44,784 nt of DNA from JBDKUD01 sp050943315 (GCA_050943315.1 JBMNOY010000012.1:1-44784), one strand, 5' to 3'; counted from the first letter of the stretch, positions 1-8,679 are shown. Translations and numbers: made by a program. The notes: a model not told the origin generated them from the sequence alone.

Positions 1-1362
1 ACTTCCACCGGCATCGTTCTTACATTCTTTACTGGTGGTAGGATAGGCCGGCCCTACTCCCAGATAATCAGCACCGTCTGCAATGGCTGCCCTGGCTTCA
101 GTGATGTCTATGGCAGAAACACCAATTATCTTTTCCGGTCCTAATATAGCACGCGCCATTTTAGGCGAGAGATCATCTTGTCCAATGTGTACTCCATCCG
201 CACCTGAGGCAAGGGCTACATCCACCCGGTCGTTTACTACAAATAAAGCATTATGCTCATGACAGATCTTGCACATCCTGGTTGCTATGTCGACTAACTG
301 CCTGGTATCGCCTTCTTTTTCCCGTAACTGAATTAAACGGGCTCCATTTTTAATCATCATCCTGGTAAGCTCTGCATAATCCTTACCCTGGGATAATGGT
401 CCGCCTATAATCACATTGAGAATTGGATAAGGTGACATATCAATCTTGGTACCCCAGCTGCTAAACGCCTTATAACGCAGCTCCAGAACATCATCGTCAG
501 CCATATGACCGGGAAAGAAGGGCGCCATATGGTTTAATGGCCCTTTGCCGTCACCAATAGGATATGAGTATTTTAGCCCGGTGGTAACAAATCTTTTAGC
601 CAAATCTATAGCTTCGCGCGGTTTGGCCCCTTTGGCGATAAAGGCGGTAATAGCAGCAGAAAAGGAACACCCGGTACCATGCGTGTTAGAGGTATCGACC
701 CATGGCCCATCGGTGGTGTAAAAACTGCCGTTATCATAACAGAAGTCTATACAGCGTTCTCCCTGTCTGACCCCGGTTATTATAACTATATCGGGCCCCA
801 TCATAAAGATTTGCCGGGCCGCGGTTATAATATCAGTCTCGTTCTTGATACTAAAACCGGCCAGAACTGACGCTTCGTCCACATTAGGGGTAATAATGTT
901 AGTGAGCGGTAAAAGTTTCTCACGTAGAACGTCCACACCGGCAGCATTCAATAATTCGTGGCCGCTGGTTGAACACATAACCGGGTCAACGATCAGGCAC
1001 GGTACTTGATGATTTTTAACCTGATCAGCCACCACATTAATGATTTCCTCATTGTAAAGCATTCCGGTTTTTACTGCCCCAGTTCCGATATCACCCAGCA
1101 CAGCATCGATTTGTTTTTCCACCATGGCCGGTTGTACCCCCAGGGTGTCCTTAACACCCAACGAATTTTGAGCAGTTATTGAAGTAACTACACTGCTTCC
1201 ATATACACCCAGAGCGGCAAAAGTCCTCAGGTCAGCTTGAATACCTGCTCCCCCTCCGGAATCGGAGCCGGCAATAGTTAATGCTTTAAAAACTTGTGGT
1301 GCAGGCTGACTCTCCACTAAAATATCAGGAATTACTAAACCAGTGTCATTTGTGTTTTCCAA
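1..1362 (-). CDS. thiDE: Bifunctional HMP(-P) kinase / thiamine-phosphate synthase (ThiD-ThiE fusion), C-terminus cut by window edge
   Basis: The N-terminal half is a ThiD kinase that phosphorylates hydroxymethylpyrimidine and its phosphate. It shows ALTIAGSDSGGGAGIQAD near residues 27-44, a VDPVM segment and the NTHGTGCSFSAAI anion-hole motif near residue 210-220. The C-terminal half is ThiE, which joins HMP-PP to the thiazole phosphate. It shows LIQLREK, GADGVHIGQDD and YLGVGPAYPT. Only the last part of ThiE lies outside the window. The start is TTG at 1362, six bases after a GGAGGTG ribosome site. A TPP riboswitch and a terminator lie just upstream, so thiamine pyrophosphate should repress it. 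ThiD-ThiE fusions are known; the sequence supports the call strongly. Confidence 0.93.
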   Translation of the reverse strand, partial: MENTNDTGLVIPDILVESQPAPQVFKALTIAGSDSGGGAGIQADLRTFAALGVYGSSVVTSITAQNSLGVKDTLGVQPAMVEKQIDAVLGDIGTGAVKTGMLYNEEIINVVADQVKNHQVPCLIVDPVMCSTSGHELLNAAGVDVLREKLLPLTNIITPNVDEASVLAGFSIKNETDIITAARQIFMMGPDIVIITGVRQGERCIDFCYDNGSFYTTDGPWVDTSNTHGTGCSFSAAITAFIAKGAKPREAIDLAKRFVTTGLKYSYPIGDGKGPLNHMAPFFPGHMADDDVLELRYKAFSSWGTKIDMSPYPILNVIIGGPLSQGKDYAELTRMMIKNGARLIQLREKEGDTRQLVDIATRMCKICHEHNALFVVNDRVDVALASGADGVHIGQDDLSPKMARAILGPEKIIGVSAIDITEARAAIADGADYLGVGPAYPTTSKECKNDAGGS

Positions 1363-1403
1363 TATTTTCACCTCCATAATCAATCACTACTAATCGTGTT
1401 TAT

Positions 1404-1441
1404 AAACAAAATGGCCTTTTACCTGATAAGTAAAAAGCCAT
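1404..1441 (-). terminator. Rho-independent terminator of the TPP riboswitch expression platform
   Basis: On the minus strand a 12-bp stem (arms 1430-1441 and 1411-1422, one G-U pair) with a 7-base loop is followed by a T-rich run TTTTGTTTA. It lies between the TPP aptamer and the thiDE start. That arrangement fits ligand-controlled premature termination. Confidence 0.8.
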
Positions 1442-1460
1442 GCGCTGGTTTCATTTGGCA

Positions 1461-1545
1461 TTCCCTACGCTGGCATTACCCAGATCAGGTTTTATGGGTC
1501 AGACCCCAGGTCTATCTCAGCCGACTGCTGTCAGCCCCCCAGTAC
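1461..1545 (-). promoter_or_regulatory. TPP (THI-box) riboswitch aptamer controlling thiDE
   Basis: Read on the minus strand the region contains the classic THI-box blocks in order: a GGGGGGCTG opening, GGCTGAGATAGACC, ACCTGATCTGGGTAATGCC and the closing AGCGTAGGGAA. These correspond to the P1-P5 elements that bind thiamine pyrophosphate. The aptamer begins only about 20 bases after the stop codon of the upstream radical SAM gene (1565), so it could attenuate read-through from the lipoate operon as well as transcripts from its own promoter. Confidence 0.95.
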
Positions 1546-1553
1546 ATTATTCC

Positions 1554-1581
1554 ATTATTAAACTCTATCCTACCGGTCCAA
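1554..1581 (-). promoter_or_regulatory. Weak candidate sigma-A promoter for the TPP leader
   Basis: A TTGGAC box (1576-1581) and an AATAAT box (1554-1559) are separated by 16 bases on the minus strand. They would start transcription near 1547, right at the riboswitch. The -35 match is poor and it overlaps the end of the upstream gene, so read-through from the lipoate operon is an equally good explanation. Confidence 0.3.
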
Positions 1582-2515
1582 TAGCCATCAGGCTGCAGCA
1601 ATCCTGTGTAAAGACAGTTTGCAACCCTCTGCTACGGGCATATTCAATGGTTGCTTGATTAGGATAGGCTATAGCATTGACCCCACAGTCTACAGCCATT
1701 ATCTCCGCTTCCTGTTTATATACTCCCGGCGGCCGGGCACAACCCAGGGTGAGCGGCACCTTTGGGTTCATTATCCGGGCTGTTGCTATTACCTTTCCCA
1801 CTTCATCAATGGCCGGGGGGGTAACCCCTTCCATACCGGTACCGCAGGTAGGGTTAAGAATCACCATAACCACCGCCTGGGGCTCAGCCTCTTTAATCAT
1901 TTCTAGTGCTTCAAATTCTCCCATAATTTTTCCATAGTGCAATCCAATCACCACATGAGGAGCTACATTCAATCCCGCCTCACGGCAATATAACATCGAC
2001 TGCAAATAGTCCGACGGTTTCCGATCCAGATGATATACCTCACGAATCGTCCTTTCATCACCAATAATATCAATTAATACCTGGTCCACCCCGGCTTCCT
2101 GGAGTGCTACCGCTGCCGATCGTTTTAAAAGGCCTGAATGAACAATAACCTTCAAGCCCTTTTCTTTGGCCCAGGCAATGTTATCAAGAAATCCTAACAG
2201 TGGTACTTCACCCTTTTTATTGGCTCCTCCGCTAATCAAAACCCCCTGGCACTTTTTCTCTACCAGAATGTTAAGGATCCATTCCATCTCCTCAGGAGTA
2301 GTGGTTGGGACCATGGTCTCCAACAATTTACCCCGGCAATGTTCGCATCGGCATGCGCAATTTTCCCCGGTAACACTAAGATTAACAAATGAATACTCAT
2401 AATTATGATAATAGTCATTATCGTAGCGTTTGGCACCAGGTGCCGAGACCCACATTACCGGTTCCATTGACTGCCTGATTTGCCAGGCCTCTTTCTTTAT
2501 GGTTTCAACATCCAT
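1565..2515 (-). CDS. Radical SAM protein, LipS1/LipS2-type lipoyl synthase component
   Basis: This 316-residue radical SAM protein binds its [4Fe-4S] cluster with a CxxxCxxC motif at about C53-C57-C60. An extra Cys sits at position 55. It shows glycine-rich SAM-binding segments (GVLISGGANKKGE) and C-terminal Cys residues (TLGCARPPG, DCCSLM) that could bind an auxiliary cluster. It overlaps the stop of the upstream radical SAM gene by one base (TAATG), so the two are translationally coupled. It follows genes for a LipT-like reductase, two lipoate ligases and GcvH-like carriers. By analogy with the two-protein LipS1/LipS2 lipoyl synthase of archaea and sulfur oxidisers, the pair probably inserts the two sulfurs into a bound octanoyl group. 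Which protein is S1 and which is S2 I cannot decide from sequence alone. Confidence 0.75.
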   Translation of the reverse strand: MDVETIKKEAWQIRQSMEPVMWVSAPGAKRYDNDYYHNYEYSFVNLSVTGENCACRCEHCRGKLLETMVPTTTPEEMEWILNILVEKKCQGVLISGGANKKGEVPLLGFLDNIAWAKEKGLKVIVHSGLLKRSAAVALQEAGVDQVLIDIIGDERTIREVYHLDRKPSDYLQSMLYCREAGLNVAPHVVIGLHYGKIMGEFEALEMIKEAEPQAVVMVILNPTCGTGMEGVTPPAIDEVGKVIATARIMNPKVPLTLGCARPPGVYKQEAEIMAVDCGVNAIAYPNQATIEYARSRGLQTVFTQDCCSLMAIGPVG

Positions 2516-3549
2516 TATTTAACACCCGTCCATATCTGGGGCCGAATAATCTTTATATCTTCCGCTTCCGGCAAATACGGATAATTGCGCATTGGCTCAC
2601 TGGCCCGCTCATTGCCGAACGGCCGGTTACAGGCAGTCAACCCGTTTTCCCCGGGACAGCCAGAAGTCATAAAAGGAACTCCCCGGTTAATATAAGGTTC
2701 AATATCAGTGCCATAATCAGTTATTCGACCTGCTTCTCCAAAGGTAATATTGCTGGCATCTATAATTCCTTCATTAATTAAATAGCGAGCCATTTGAATC
2801 CTGCGATACTGGCCTAGCGGCGGCTGTAGGAAATCTTCCATACGGCTGCCAGCTTCCGGGAAGAAGGAGAATAGGTGAGTAAGGGCACCCATCTTGTATG
2901 CCTTATCAATAATCTTAACCATTTCTTCCTCAGTTTCGCCCAGGCCGACAATTAAATGAACTCCGACATTGTATTCACCGAAAACCTCTACCGCCTCGGC
3001 CAGACATTCCCAAAAACGTTCCCAACGATGAGGCCCGCCCGCAGTTTTACCGCGATGCTGGTCAAACAATTTCTCAGTAGCGGCATCTATAGCCACGCCT
3101 ATGCGTTCCGTTCCCGCTGCTTTTAATGCTCTCATATCGTCAAGGCCCTTCATAATCGTAGGAGCAACTAAAGCACTCACGGGCAGGTTTGTTTCCTGGC
3201 GAACCTGCTTAACAATTGTGCAGGTATCTGCCATTGCTCTGCCCTGGGTTATCATTGATACACATACCCTTTTAAAAGGATGTGGTCTGTTTTTTACCCG
3301 GTCCAGAATTTCCGTCATGCTGTAGGTCGGCCATTTAACGCGAATAAATGTTTTCGCAGCATCAACTTGCCGGTTATGAGCCAGACCGCAATAACTGCAA
3401 GATGCACTACAGCCGTTTTTATAAGTTAATAATAGATTAAGGCAGGTGCATTTTGTTTTCTCCATAAACCGGCCTGATTCCAATCCCAGACATATGGCTC
3501 CGGCCAAACTAGTCTGAACATATTCCGGACTTTCACCTTGTGATAACAT
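2515..3549 (-). CDS. Radical SAM protein, LipS1/LipS2-type lipoyl synthase component (partner)
   Basis: A 344-residue biotin-synthase-like radical SAM protein. The cluster motif is CSASCSYC (C47, C51, C54). The C-terminal segment TSGCPGENGLTACNRPFGNE has two Cys residues suited to an auxiliary cluster or sulfur donor. The start is ATG at 3549 behind AGGAGG; an upstream in-frame start at 3675 would overlap the preceding gene and lacks a ribosome site. It is transcribed between the LipT-like gene and the second radical SAM gene. Resemblance to biotin synthase fits a sulfur-insertion enzyme, but no biotin genes are nearby and the neighbours are all lipoate-related. The likely role is half of a two-protein lipoyl synthase working on an octanoylated GcvH-like carrier or E2. 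Confidence 0.75.
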   Translation of the reverse strand: MLSQGESPEYVQTSLAGAICLGLESGRFMEKTKCTCLNLLLTYKNGCSASCSYCGLAHNRQVDAAKTFIRVKWPTYSMTEILDRVKNRPHPFKRVCVSMITQGRAMADTCTIVKQVRQETNLPVSALVAPTIMKGLDDMRALKAAGTERIGVAIDAATEKLFDQHRGKTAGGPHRWERFWECLAEAVEVFGEYNVGVHLIVGLGETEEEMVKIIDKAYKMGALTHLFSFFPEAGSRMEDFLQPPLGQYRRIQMARYLINEGIIDASNITFGEAGRITDYGTDIEPYINRGVPFMTSGCPGENGLTACNRPFGNERASEPMRNYPYLPEAEDIKIIRPQIWTGVK

Positions 3550-3571
3550 CTTATTCCTCCTGCCACATATA

Positions 3572-4636
3572 CTAATTAAAACCAATCCAGTTACGTCTAA
3601 TAATACTTTCAAAAATACTGCTCTTATATGACCAGTAGCGGTCCATATCCAGCCTTTGTTTGGTGCCTTTTTCAAGAAACCGTCCCAAAAAGGCTTTCCA
3701 TTTATTTGGGTATTCGTCCAATATATCCATACTGTTTGCGGTTATTGCCCGGGCTGCTGTCTCCCCGGCTATTTTCCCGGCGACAATGGCATTCATAATT
3801 CCTCCCCCGGTAACCGGATGAGTCTGCCCGGCCGCATCACCTGCCAACAGCATATTATCACAACGGGTTACTTCGACGGGGCCTCCCACCGGTATCAAGC
3901 CTCCAGTTTTATCTGCAGGGATAGTACTCAAGAGTTTTCCCTCTTTTACCCGTTTATTAATGAATTCGTTAAGTAAAATGGGCAACCTATTCTTATATAT
4001 GATGTTCACGCCAACTCCAACATTGGCAAACTCGCCCTTGGGAAAAATCCAGCCATAACCGCCTTCATATTCCGGTTTAAAATAAACATCGGTGGATGTC
4101 TGGTAATGGCGTAATGGTAAACGGTATTGAAGTGCCACCATATATTTAGTATTGCTGCTGTTCATCCAGCGGCCCACCGTTGATCGGGGTCCATCAGCCC
4201 CAATAATAATTTTGCAGACAACTTCCTGACTAGCCTGGCCGTCGCGGCTGATTTTCAGTCCTTCACCAGTTTTGCTGACGGCTTTGGCGTTAATCCAAAA
4301 ATCGGCCCCCCGATTACACGCCTGCTTAACCAGACTTGTGTCAAATATAGTCCGATCCAGCATATATCCGGGACCGCTAAGAGAAGCCACCGGTACATCA
4401 TCAATATATGTTAAAAGTGTTTCTATCTTTTGCACTACCGCTTCGGAGGTCAATGGGGCATATTTTTTTACTGCCAACGGAGCATATTCGGCACATTGTA
4501 CCGGCTGTCCAGGCTTTCTCTTGCTGTCAATAAGTAATACCTTAACCCCGGCCTCTGCAGCAGCTGAGGCGGCGCTTGCTCCTGCCGGACCTGCACCCAC
4601 CACCACCACATCATACACTGGCTTGGTCATTAACAT
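3572..4636 (-). CDS. lipT: FAD-dependent geranylgeranyl-reductase-family protein, LipT-like
   Basis: About 354 residues. It opens with a Rossmann FAD motif VVVGAGPAGASAASAAAEAG and carries a second flavin motif LLAGDAAGQTHPVTGGGI around residue 270-290. This is the geranylgeranyl reductase / FixC-like flavoprotein family. The start at 4636 shares one base with the ligase stop (TGATG) and has AAGGG six bases ahead. The order ligase - this gene - two radical SAM genes matches lipoate-assembly clusters in which a FAD reductase called LipT accompanies LipS1/LipS2. Its presumed job is supplying electrons or handling the radical SAM products, which has not been shown here. A polyprenyl reductase role is possible from the family alone but the context argues against it. 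Confidence 0.7.
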   Translation of the reverse strand: MLMTKPVYDVVVVGAGPAGASAASAAAEAGVKVLLIDSKRKPGQPVQCAEYAPLAVKKYAPLTSEAVVQKIETLLTYIDDVPVASLSGPGYMLDRTIFDTSLVKQACNRGADFWINAKAVSKTGEGLKISRDGQASQEVVCKIIIGADGPRSTVGRWMNSSNTKYMVALQYRLPLRHYQTSTDVYFKPEYEGGYGWIFPKGEFANVGVGVNIIYKNRLPILLNEFINKRVKEGKLLSTIPADKTGGLIPVGGPVEVTRCDNMLLAGDAAGQTHPVTGGGIMNAIVAGKIAGETAARAITANSMDILDEYPNKWKAFLGRFLEKGTKQRLDMDRYWSYKSSIFESIIRRNWIGFN

Positions 4637-5709
4637 CACCAGCCCTTATCTATGGCCATATATATAGCCTGATATAAATCATCGGCATCGACACCCGGAA
4701 TATTAACCTGATGTTTATTAAAGAAATCCTTTATCGTGTTCAACACCTCAGCGGAACGACATGAGGTATTTTTTAATGCGGCTTCCAGGTCCATAATGCT
4801 TCTTTCTGGATAAGCAAAAAAATCGCCGGTTATAAATGCACTTTTAATGCACTCGCGCCCTTTGTCAACTCTTAGAGAAACCTTTATTAGACCTCCCGGG
4901 GCTTTATACTCTGCGGTCCTTAAATCATTTTCCTGGGGTACGGTGCGCATACCTCTAATCCATGGTTCAGATTGAAAGATGGGGAGTTCTTTTGCAAAGG
5001 CTGCTTTCTCCGCCTCCGTTAATCCCCCGGGTTCCAATTCAATTCCCAGAACCTCTGAAATTCCTTCCACCAGAGCTGCTTTTATTTGTTGCATGGGGGG
5101 AAGATATCCCAGGATTTCTTTTAAACATACCACACGTTCTTTAAAAGTATTTATTTGTTTATCTTCAAGCTTCTTAATGGGAAGCTTCAGACATCTGATC
5201 ATCGTATCTACATCAAAATCAGTTAAAAGTGTACCCTGGTATAAAAAAGCACTTCCAAATTCTGTACCACCGGTACCTGAAATCTTGCGTCCGCCAACCT
5301 CAATATCGTTTTTGGGGCGAAACTGAGCCTTTACCCCAAGTTTTTCCAGCCCAGCCACAACGCTTTCACACATGAGGCGGTACATATCCTCCAATTTCTT
5401 TGGTATACCAGGTGTATCTTTAGGAGCTACCAATTCCCAGCCTAACTGAGATTCATCCCAATAGAGATTACCCCCACCAGTTATTCTCCTATTTATTTCA
5501 ATGCCATGTTCACGGCAATATTCTTCTTCTACTTCCAACTCAACCGATTGATGGTAACCTATTAGTACACAATGGGGCGAAAATTGCAGAAATCTAACCG
5601 TATTGGGAATGAGGTCTGAATTTCGTGCATCGAGAATAACCTTGTCCAATGCCATATTATCGGCCGCTGGCATTGGTCCTGGATCAAACAGACGCCACTT
5701 TTCCGCCAT
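4636..5709 (-). CDS. Lipoate-protein ligase, sLpl(AB)-like
   Basis: A 357-residue member of the biotin/lipoate A/B ligase family. The lipoyl-AMP-binding loop is NRRITGGGNLYW (residues 73-84) and the catalytic Lys lies in GGRKISGTGG (K142). The last ~100 residues form an LplA-type C-terminal accessory domain (SLRVDKGRECIKSAFITGDF). The protein therefore covers both the catalytic and accessory parts of a bacterial LplA. Position directly ahead of the LipT- and LipS-like genes suggests it loads octanoate or lipoate onto the adjacent GcvH-like carrier, as sLpl(AB) does in the LipS1/LipS2 pathway. A salvage LplA is the alternative. The gene starts three bases after the GcvH-like gene ends. Confidence 0.8.
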   Translation of the reverse strand: MAEKWRLFDPGPMPAADNMALDKVILDARNSDLIPNTVRFLQFSPHCVLIGYHQSVELEVEEEYCREHGIEINRRITGGGNLYWDESQLGWELVAPKDTPGIPKKLEDMYRLMCESVVAGLEKLGVKAQFRPKNDIEVGGRKISGTGGTEFGSAFLYQGTLLTDFDVDTMIRCLKLPIKKLEDKQINTFKERVVCLKEILGYLPPMQQIKAALVEGISEVLGIELEPGGLTEAEKAAFAKELPIFQSEPWIRGMRTVPQENDLRTAEYKAPGGLIKVSLRVDKGRECIKSAFITGDFFAYPERSIMDLEAALKNTSCRSAEVLNTIKDFFNKHQVNIPGVDADDLYQAIYMAIDKGW

Positions 5710-5712
5710 ACT

Positions 5713-6135
5713 TTAACCTAACTCCTGTTCGCTTTTAATCTGTTCTGTTACCCATTCTGCATACTGTGCTGCTCCCATTAGCGATTGTAATTCCTCAATA
5801 TTACTGATTTTAAGCCTGTACATCCAACCTTCTCCATAGGCATCACTATTAACCTTACGGGGGTTTGTTACCACTTCGTCATTGCTTTCTATTACTATAC
5901 CCGAGACGGGTGCTGTTAAGTTTCCAACCCATTTTCCTGATTCGATAGACCCAAACCGGTCACCTTTTTGAAAAGACTCACCGTTAGAAAATAACTCTAA
6001 ATAAAGAATATCCCCGGTGTTGCTCTGGCCATAATCAGTCATTCCTACTGTTGCTTCTTCACCGTCCACTTTTATCCAAAAATCATTAGTGTCATAATAT
6101 AAGTTTTCGGGAATTATATATTTATCAACCTGCAT
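5713..6135 (-). CDS. GcvH-like lipoyl carrier protein A (SGKW lipoylation site)
   Basis: A 140-residue lipoyl-domain protein of the glycine-cleavage H family. The acceptor Lys lies in SIESGKWVG (K68) within the usual hairpin, followed by APVSGIV and the GEGWMYRLK tail. Canonical GcvH has ESVKA at this site; here the residue before Lys is Gly and Trp follows it. The start is ATG at 6135 behind GGAGGAG. The longer reading overlaps the upstream ligase and lacks a ribosome site. There are no glycine-cleavage genes (gcvT, gcvP) in the window. It sits between two lipoate ligases, so it is probably a dedicated lipoyl carrier like the LbpA proteins of sulfur oxidisers, and a paralog lies at 10158. 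Confidence 0.85.
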   Translation of the reverse strand: MQVDKYIIPENLYYDTNDFWIKVDGEEATVGMTDYGQSNTGDILYLELFSNGESFQKGDRFGSIESGKWVGNLTAPVSGIVIESNDEVVTNPRKVNSDAYGEGWMYRLKISNIEELQSLMGAAQYAEWVTEQIKSEQELG

Positions 6136-6149
6136 TATGTCTCCTCCTG

Positions 6150-7097
6150 TTAACAGCAAATTGTGGCCAAAAGGTCATCAGTCCACTTCTTCCCTATTAA
6201 GCCGTAATTCAATTGAACATTATTACAATGCTTACCAAAGGCATAAAGCTCCTCAACTATCCCATCTCTTAAAAGAATAATAGCGCTCATTTCCTGTGTA
6301 ATTATTTTTTCGAGCAGGTTTACGCCTTCTGCAATCTTAACTCTTCTTTCTTTGTATTTCCTACCCGGTGCCATTAGCCATTCGCTGCTCTGGGTATATT
6401 GATATATCTCGGAGGCCTTGTTTTGCAATTCCTCATCAACGTTTTTTCGCTCAAGTTCACCCCACTCGATTTCGAATCCCTTTATAAGTCCTGCCGCCAA
6501 TTCCTCATAAGGTACCCTATAATCGGTCCAGTCTTTTAAGGTCGTCATGTTATTCCGCATAGCCAGGAGCAGATATTCTCGAAACTTGTTATAGGGAACT
6601 CTTAAGAGATGACTCATGGTACTGAAGTCAAAGTCTAATAAAATATTGCCCACATAAGCTACACATTCTCCCACATCACCGCACGCATTACCAGAGCATT
6701 TTTTCCCGGCAGCCGCGATATCGGCAGGTTCTTTGAGTTCTGCCGGAACACCATATTGCCGATATACGCCAATGGCCGGCTGCAAAAACTTCTTATAGTA
6801 CCGGTGCCTGCGCAATGGCAGCTTAGGATTGTCGCGCCTTAAAACCAACTGGAAAAAGATCTGTTGACTGTCCAGGTAGACAACTCCTCCTCCAGTCTCC
6901 CGCCGGAATATAGGTATTCCGTACCTTCTACAGTATCCCCGGTCAATTTCCTGTTCTAGATCATCGTGAAGACCTAAACATACATAAGGAGAAGAAGGAT
7001 AGCAGATTATCAACCCTTCCCGGCCCAGGTGAGCTAAAGCATGATAATAGCATTGGGACTCCCACCAGGTAACCGCACCTAAGTTGTACAAATCCAC
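6150..7097 (-). CDS. Second biotin/lipoate A/B ligase-family protein
   Basis: About 315 residues with the family signatures FRRETGGGVVYLD (near residue 65) and KKCSGNACG (catalytic Lys near 133). Between them are PADIAAAG and a FDFSTMSHLLRVP segment typical of lipoate ligases. The C-terminal part diverges from the ligase at 4636. The start is GTG at 7097, preceded by GGAGGGTGAGG; an ATG 21 bases upstream would place that ribosome site inside the gene. Two different ligases in one cluster suggest separate roles: one may attach octanoate/lipoate and the other may transfer it between the carrier and the E2 of acetoin dehydrogenase. That division is inference. A biotin ligase is unlikely because there is no HTH or BirA-type C-terminal domain. 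Confidence 0.75.
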   Translation of the reverse strand: MDLYNLGAVTWWESQCYYHALAHLGREGLIICYPSSPYVCLGLHDDLEQEIDRGYCRRYGIPIFRRETGGGVVYLDSQQIFFQLVLRRDNPKLPLRRHRYYKKFLQPAIGVYRQYGVPAELKEPADIAAAGKKCSGNACGDVGECVAYVGNILLDFDFSTMSHLLRVPYNKFREYLLLAMRNNMTTLKDWTDYRVPYEELAAGLIKGFEIEWGELERKNVDEELQNKASEIYQYTQSSEWLMAPGRKYKERRVKIAEGVNLLEKIITQEMSAIILLRDGIVEELYAFGKHCNNVQLNYGLIGKKWTDDLLATICC

Positions 7098-7127
7098 TAT
7101 TACCTCACCCTCCTGCATATAGCATAA

Positions 7128-7430
7128 TTAAAACAGTTCATCACCACTTTTGAATTCTAAACCGGGATGATTCTCAAAGCGAACCACACCTATCGCGGCT
7201 TTTCCTTCGACAGCCTTCTTGATTGCTGCAGTTCCTTCAATACCGAAGCCGCCGCAAAGCTCTATGGCTCCCACCCCGGCATCAACTAGCTCTTTAGCCG
7301 CCTTAACAGCCATGGCATAATCCTTGCATCCTACAGCGGTAAGTTCCACCACCGGACTTTCAATAACCGCACGATGGACAGTATAATCCGCATCCGGAGC
7401 AACGAAGATAAATCCAGCCTTTAATTTCAT
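7128..7430 (-). CDS. DUF6506-type small protein of unknown function
   Basis: A 100-residue protein (KLKAGFIFVAPDADY at the start, ELCGGFGIEGTAA in the middle). It resembles the uncharacterised DUF6506 family and has no recognisable catalytic motif, signal peptide or membrane segment. The start is ATG at 7430 behind GGGGG. It lies between the HdrD-like iron-sulfur gene and a lipoate ligase in the same orientation with short spacing, so it is probably co-transcribed with them. A role connected with lipoyl carriers is only suggested by position. Confidence 0.6.
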   Translation of the reverse strand: MKLKAGFIFVAPDADYTVHRAVIESPVVELTAVGCKDYAMAVKAAKELVDAGVGAIELCGGFGIEGTAAIKKAVEGKAAIGVVRFENHPGLEFKSGDELF

Positions 7431-7521
7431 ACCATTCAACCCCCTTGAATTCAAAACGCAGACAAAATGGTGTAACAGTAACTATCATGACCGGGGATTA
7501 ACTGTAAAAGGATTCTATATC

Positions 7522-8679
7522 CTACATGGCCTCAAGAATTAACTGGCTAATATCCATGACTCTAACTGGTAGCTTGGCCTTCTGAATAGCGGCTATCAAC
7601 ATCTGCTCACATTGTTGACAGGCTGAAACCACAATGGTGGCACCGGTAGCCTTAATCTCTTCAACGCGCAGGGCAGTAATTTTGGCAGCTGTTTCTGCAT
7701 CAACACTTTGCAGGTTACCACCACCGCCGCAGCATAGTGAAGATTTCTTATTGTGCGCTAATTCCACGAATTTAACTCCCGGAATACTGGTAATGATTTC
7801 CCGGGGCGCATCAAAGACCCCGCCATTCCTGCCTAAGTCACAGGGATCATGGTAGGTTACTACTTCATCCAATTCATTCAGCTCAATTTTGCCTTCTTTA
7901 ACTAATTTAGCTAAATACTCAGTAGTGTGAAAAACCTCTAGATTGTAGCCCTTCAAAGCTTCCTCGCTGTCATGCTTCCAAACATGGTAACAGGATGCGC
8001 AGCTTGCTATCAGGGTATGAATGTTCATCTCTTTAATTTTTTCTACATTGTGTTTTATAAACTCGGTAGAGTCTTCAACATATCCGGTGCTTATTAGAGG
8101 AAAACCGCAGCACCATTCTTCACCACCCATGGTGGTAAAATCAATGTCAGACTCGGTGAGGATTTCTGCTACCGCCAGCGGAATTTGTGCTGCCTGTGGA
8201 AAATAAGCCGATACACAACCCACGAAGTAGCAAACCTCAGCGCCTGCTCTAGGTTCCAGTTGCTCGGGATCGTCCAAGTCTTGGGCCCATTCCAGGCGGT
8301 CTTCGTTACTAAAACTGGTAATGTTTTTATTTGCCAGCAGAGTGTCCCTAATTGCTTCATAGGCCTTCGGTCCTTTGCCCATAGCGGCAATTCTTCTCCG
8401 CAGGTCAAGCCATAATTGACGTGTATCAATATCAGTCGAACATTCGTTGGCACAGGCACCACACAATGTGCATTGTGCTAATCGCCTTACAAACTCATCA
8501 GTTATAATGCTTGACTGGTTTTTCGAGAATGCCTCCTTGGCCAGGCTTATCTTGCCGCGGGGGGCTGCTGTTTCCCAACCTATGACGCGATAAACCGGGC
8601 AGGCACTACGGCAGTAACCGCACCGTCCGCAAATCAGGGCTTCTCTTTCCAATGTACTATAATTAGTTTTATGACTCAT
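7522..8679 (-). CDS. HdrD/GlcF-like (Fe-S)-binding oxidoreductase subunit with two CCG domains
   Basis: 385 residues. Two 4Fe-4S ferredoxin motifs lie at C17-C20-C23-C27 and C70-C73-C76-C80. Two CCG domains follow, with CYFVGC ... EEWCCGFP (about 150-193) and HDPCDLGR ... SLCCGGGG (about 275-316). CCG domains bind the special clusters used by heterodisulfide reductases to cleave disulfides and are also found in GlcF/LldE-type subunits. There is no membrane segment. The gene follows the GlcD-like flavoprotein by three bases and the set is headed by a GcvH-like carrier. A lipoyl disulfide/dithiol is a chemically natural substrate for an HdrD-like site, so it may exchange electrons with bound lipoate. 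Substrate assignment is inference; a 2-hydroxyacid dehydrogenase subunit is the alternative. Confidence 0.8.
   Translation of the reverse strand: MSHKTNYSTLEREALICGRCGYCRSACPVYRVIGWETAAPRGKISLAKEAFSKNQSSIITDEFVRRLAQCTLCGACANECSTDIDTRQLWLDLRRRIAAMGKGPKAYEAIRDTLLANKNITSFSNEDRLEWAQDLDDPEQLEPRAGAEVCYFVGCVSAYFPQAAQIPLAVAEILTESDIDFTTMGGEEWCCGFPLISTGYVEDSTEFIKHNVEKIKEMNIHTLIASCASCYHVWKHDSEEALKGYNLEVFHTTEYLAKLVKEGKIELNELDEVVTYHDPCDLGRNGGVFDAPREIITSIPGVKFVELAHNKKSSLCCGGGGNLQSVDAETAAKITALRVEEIKATGATIVVSACQQCEQMLIAAIQKAKLPVRVMDISQLILEAM

Noticed and set aside
1565..3549. Biotin synthase / ThiH / HydE-type radical SAM enzymes
   Set aside because: Motifs are partly BioB-like, but there are no biotin or hydrogenase genes, and the order ligase - FAD reductase - two radical SAM genes matches LipS1/LipS2 clusters. 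The adjacent thiDE has its own riboswitch leader.
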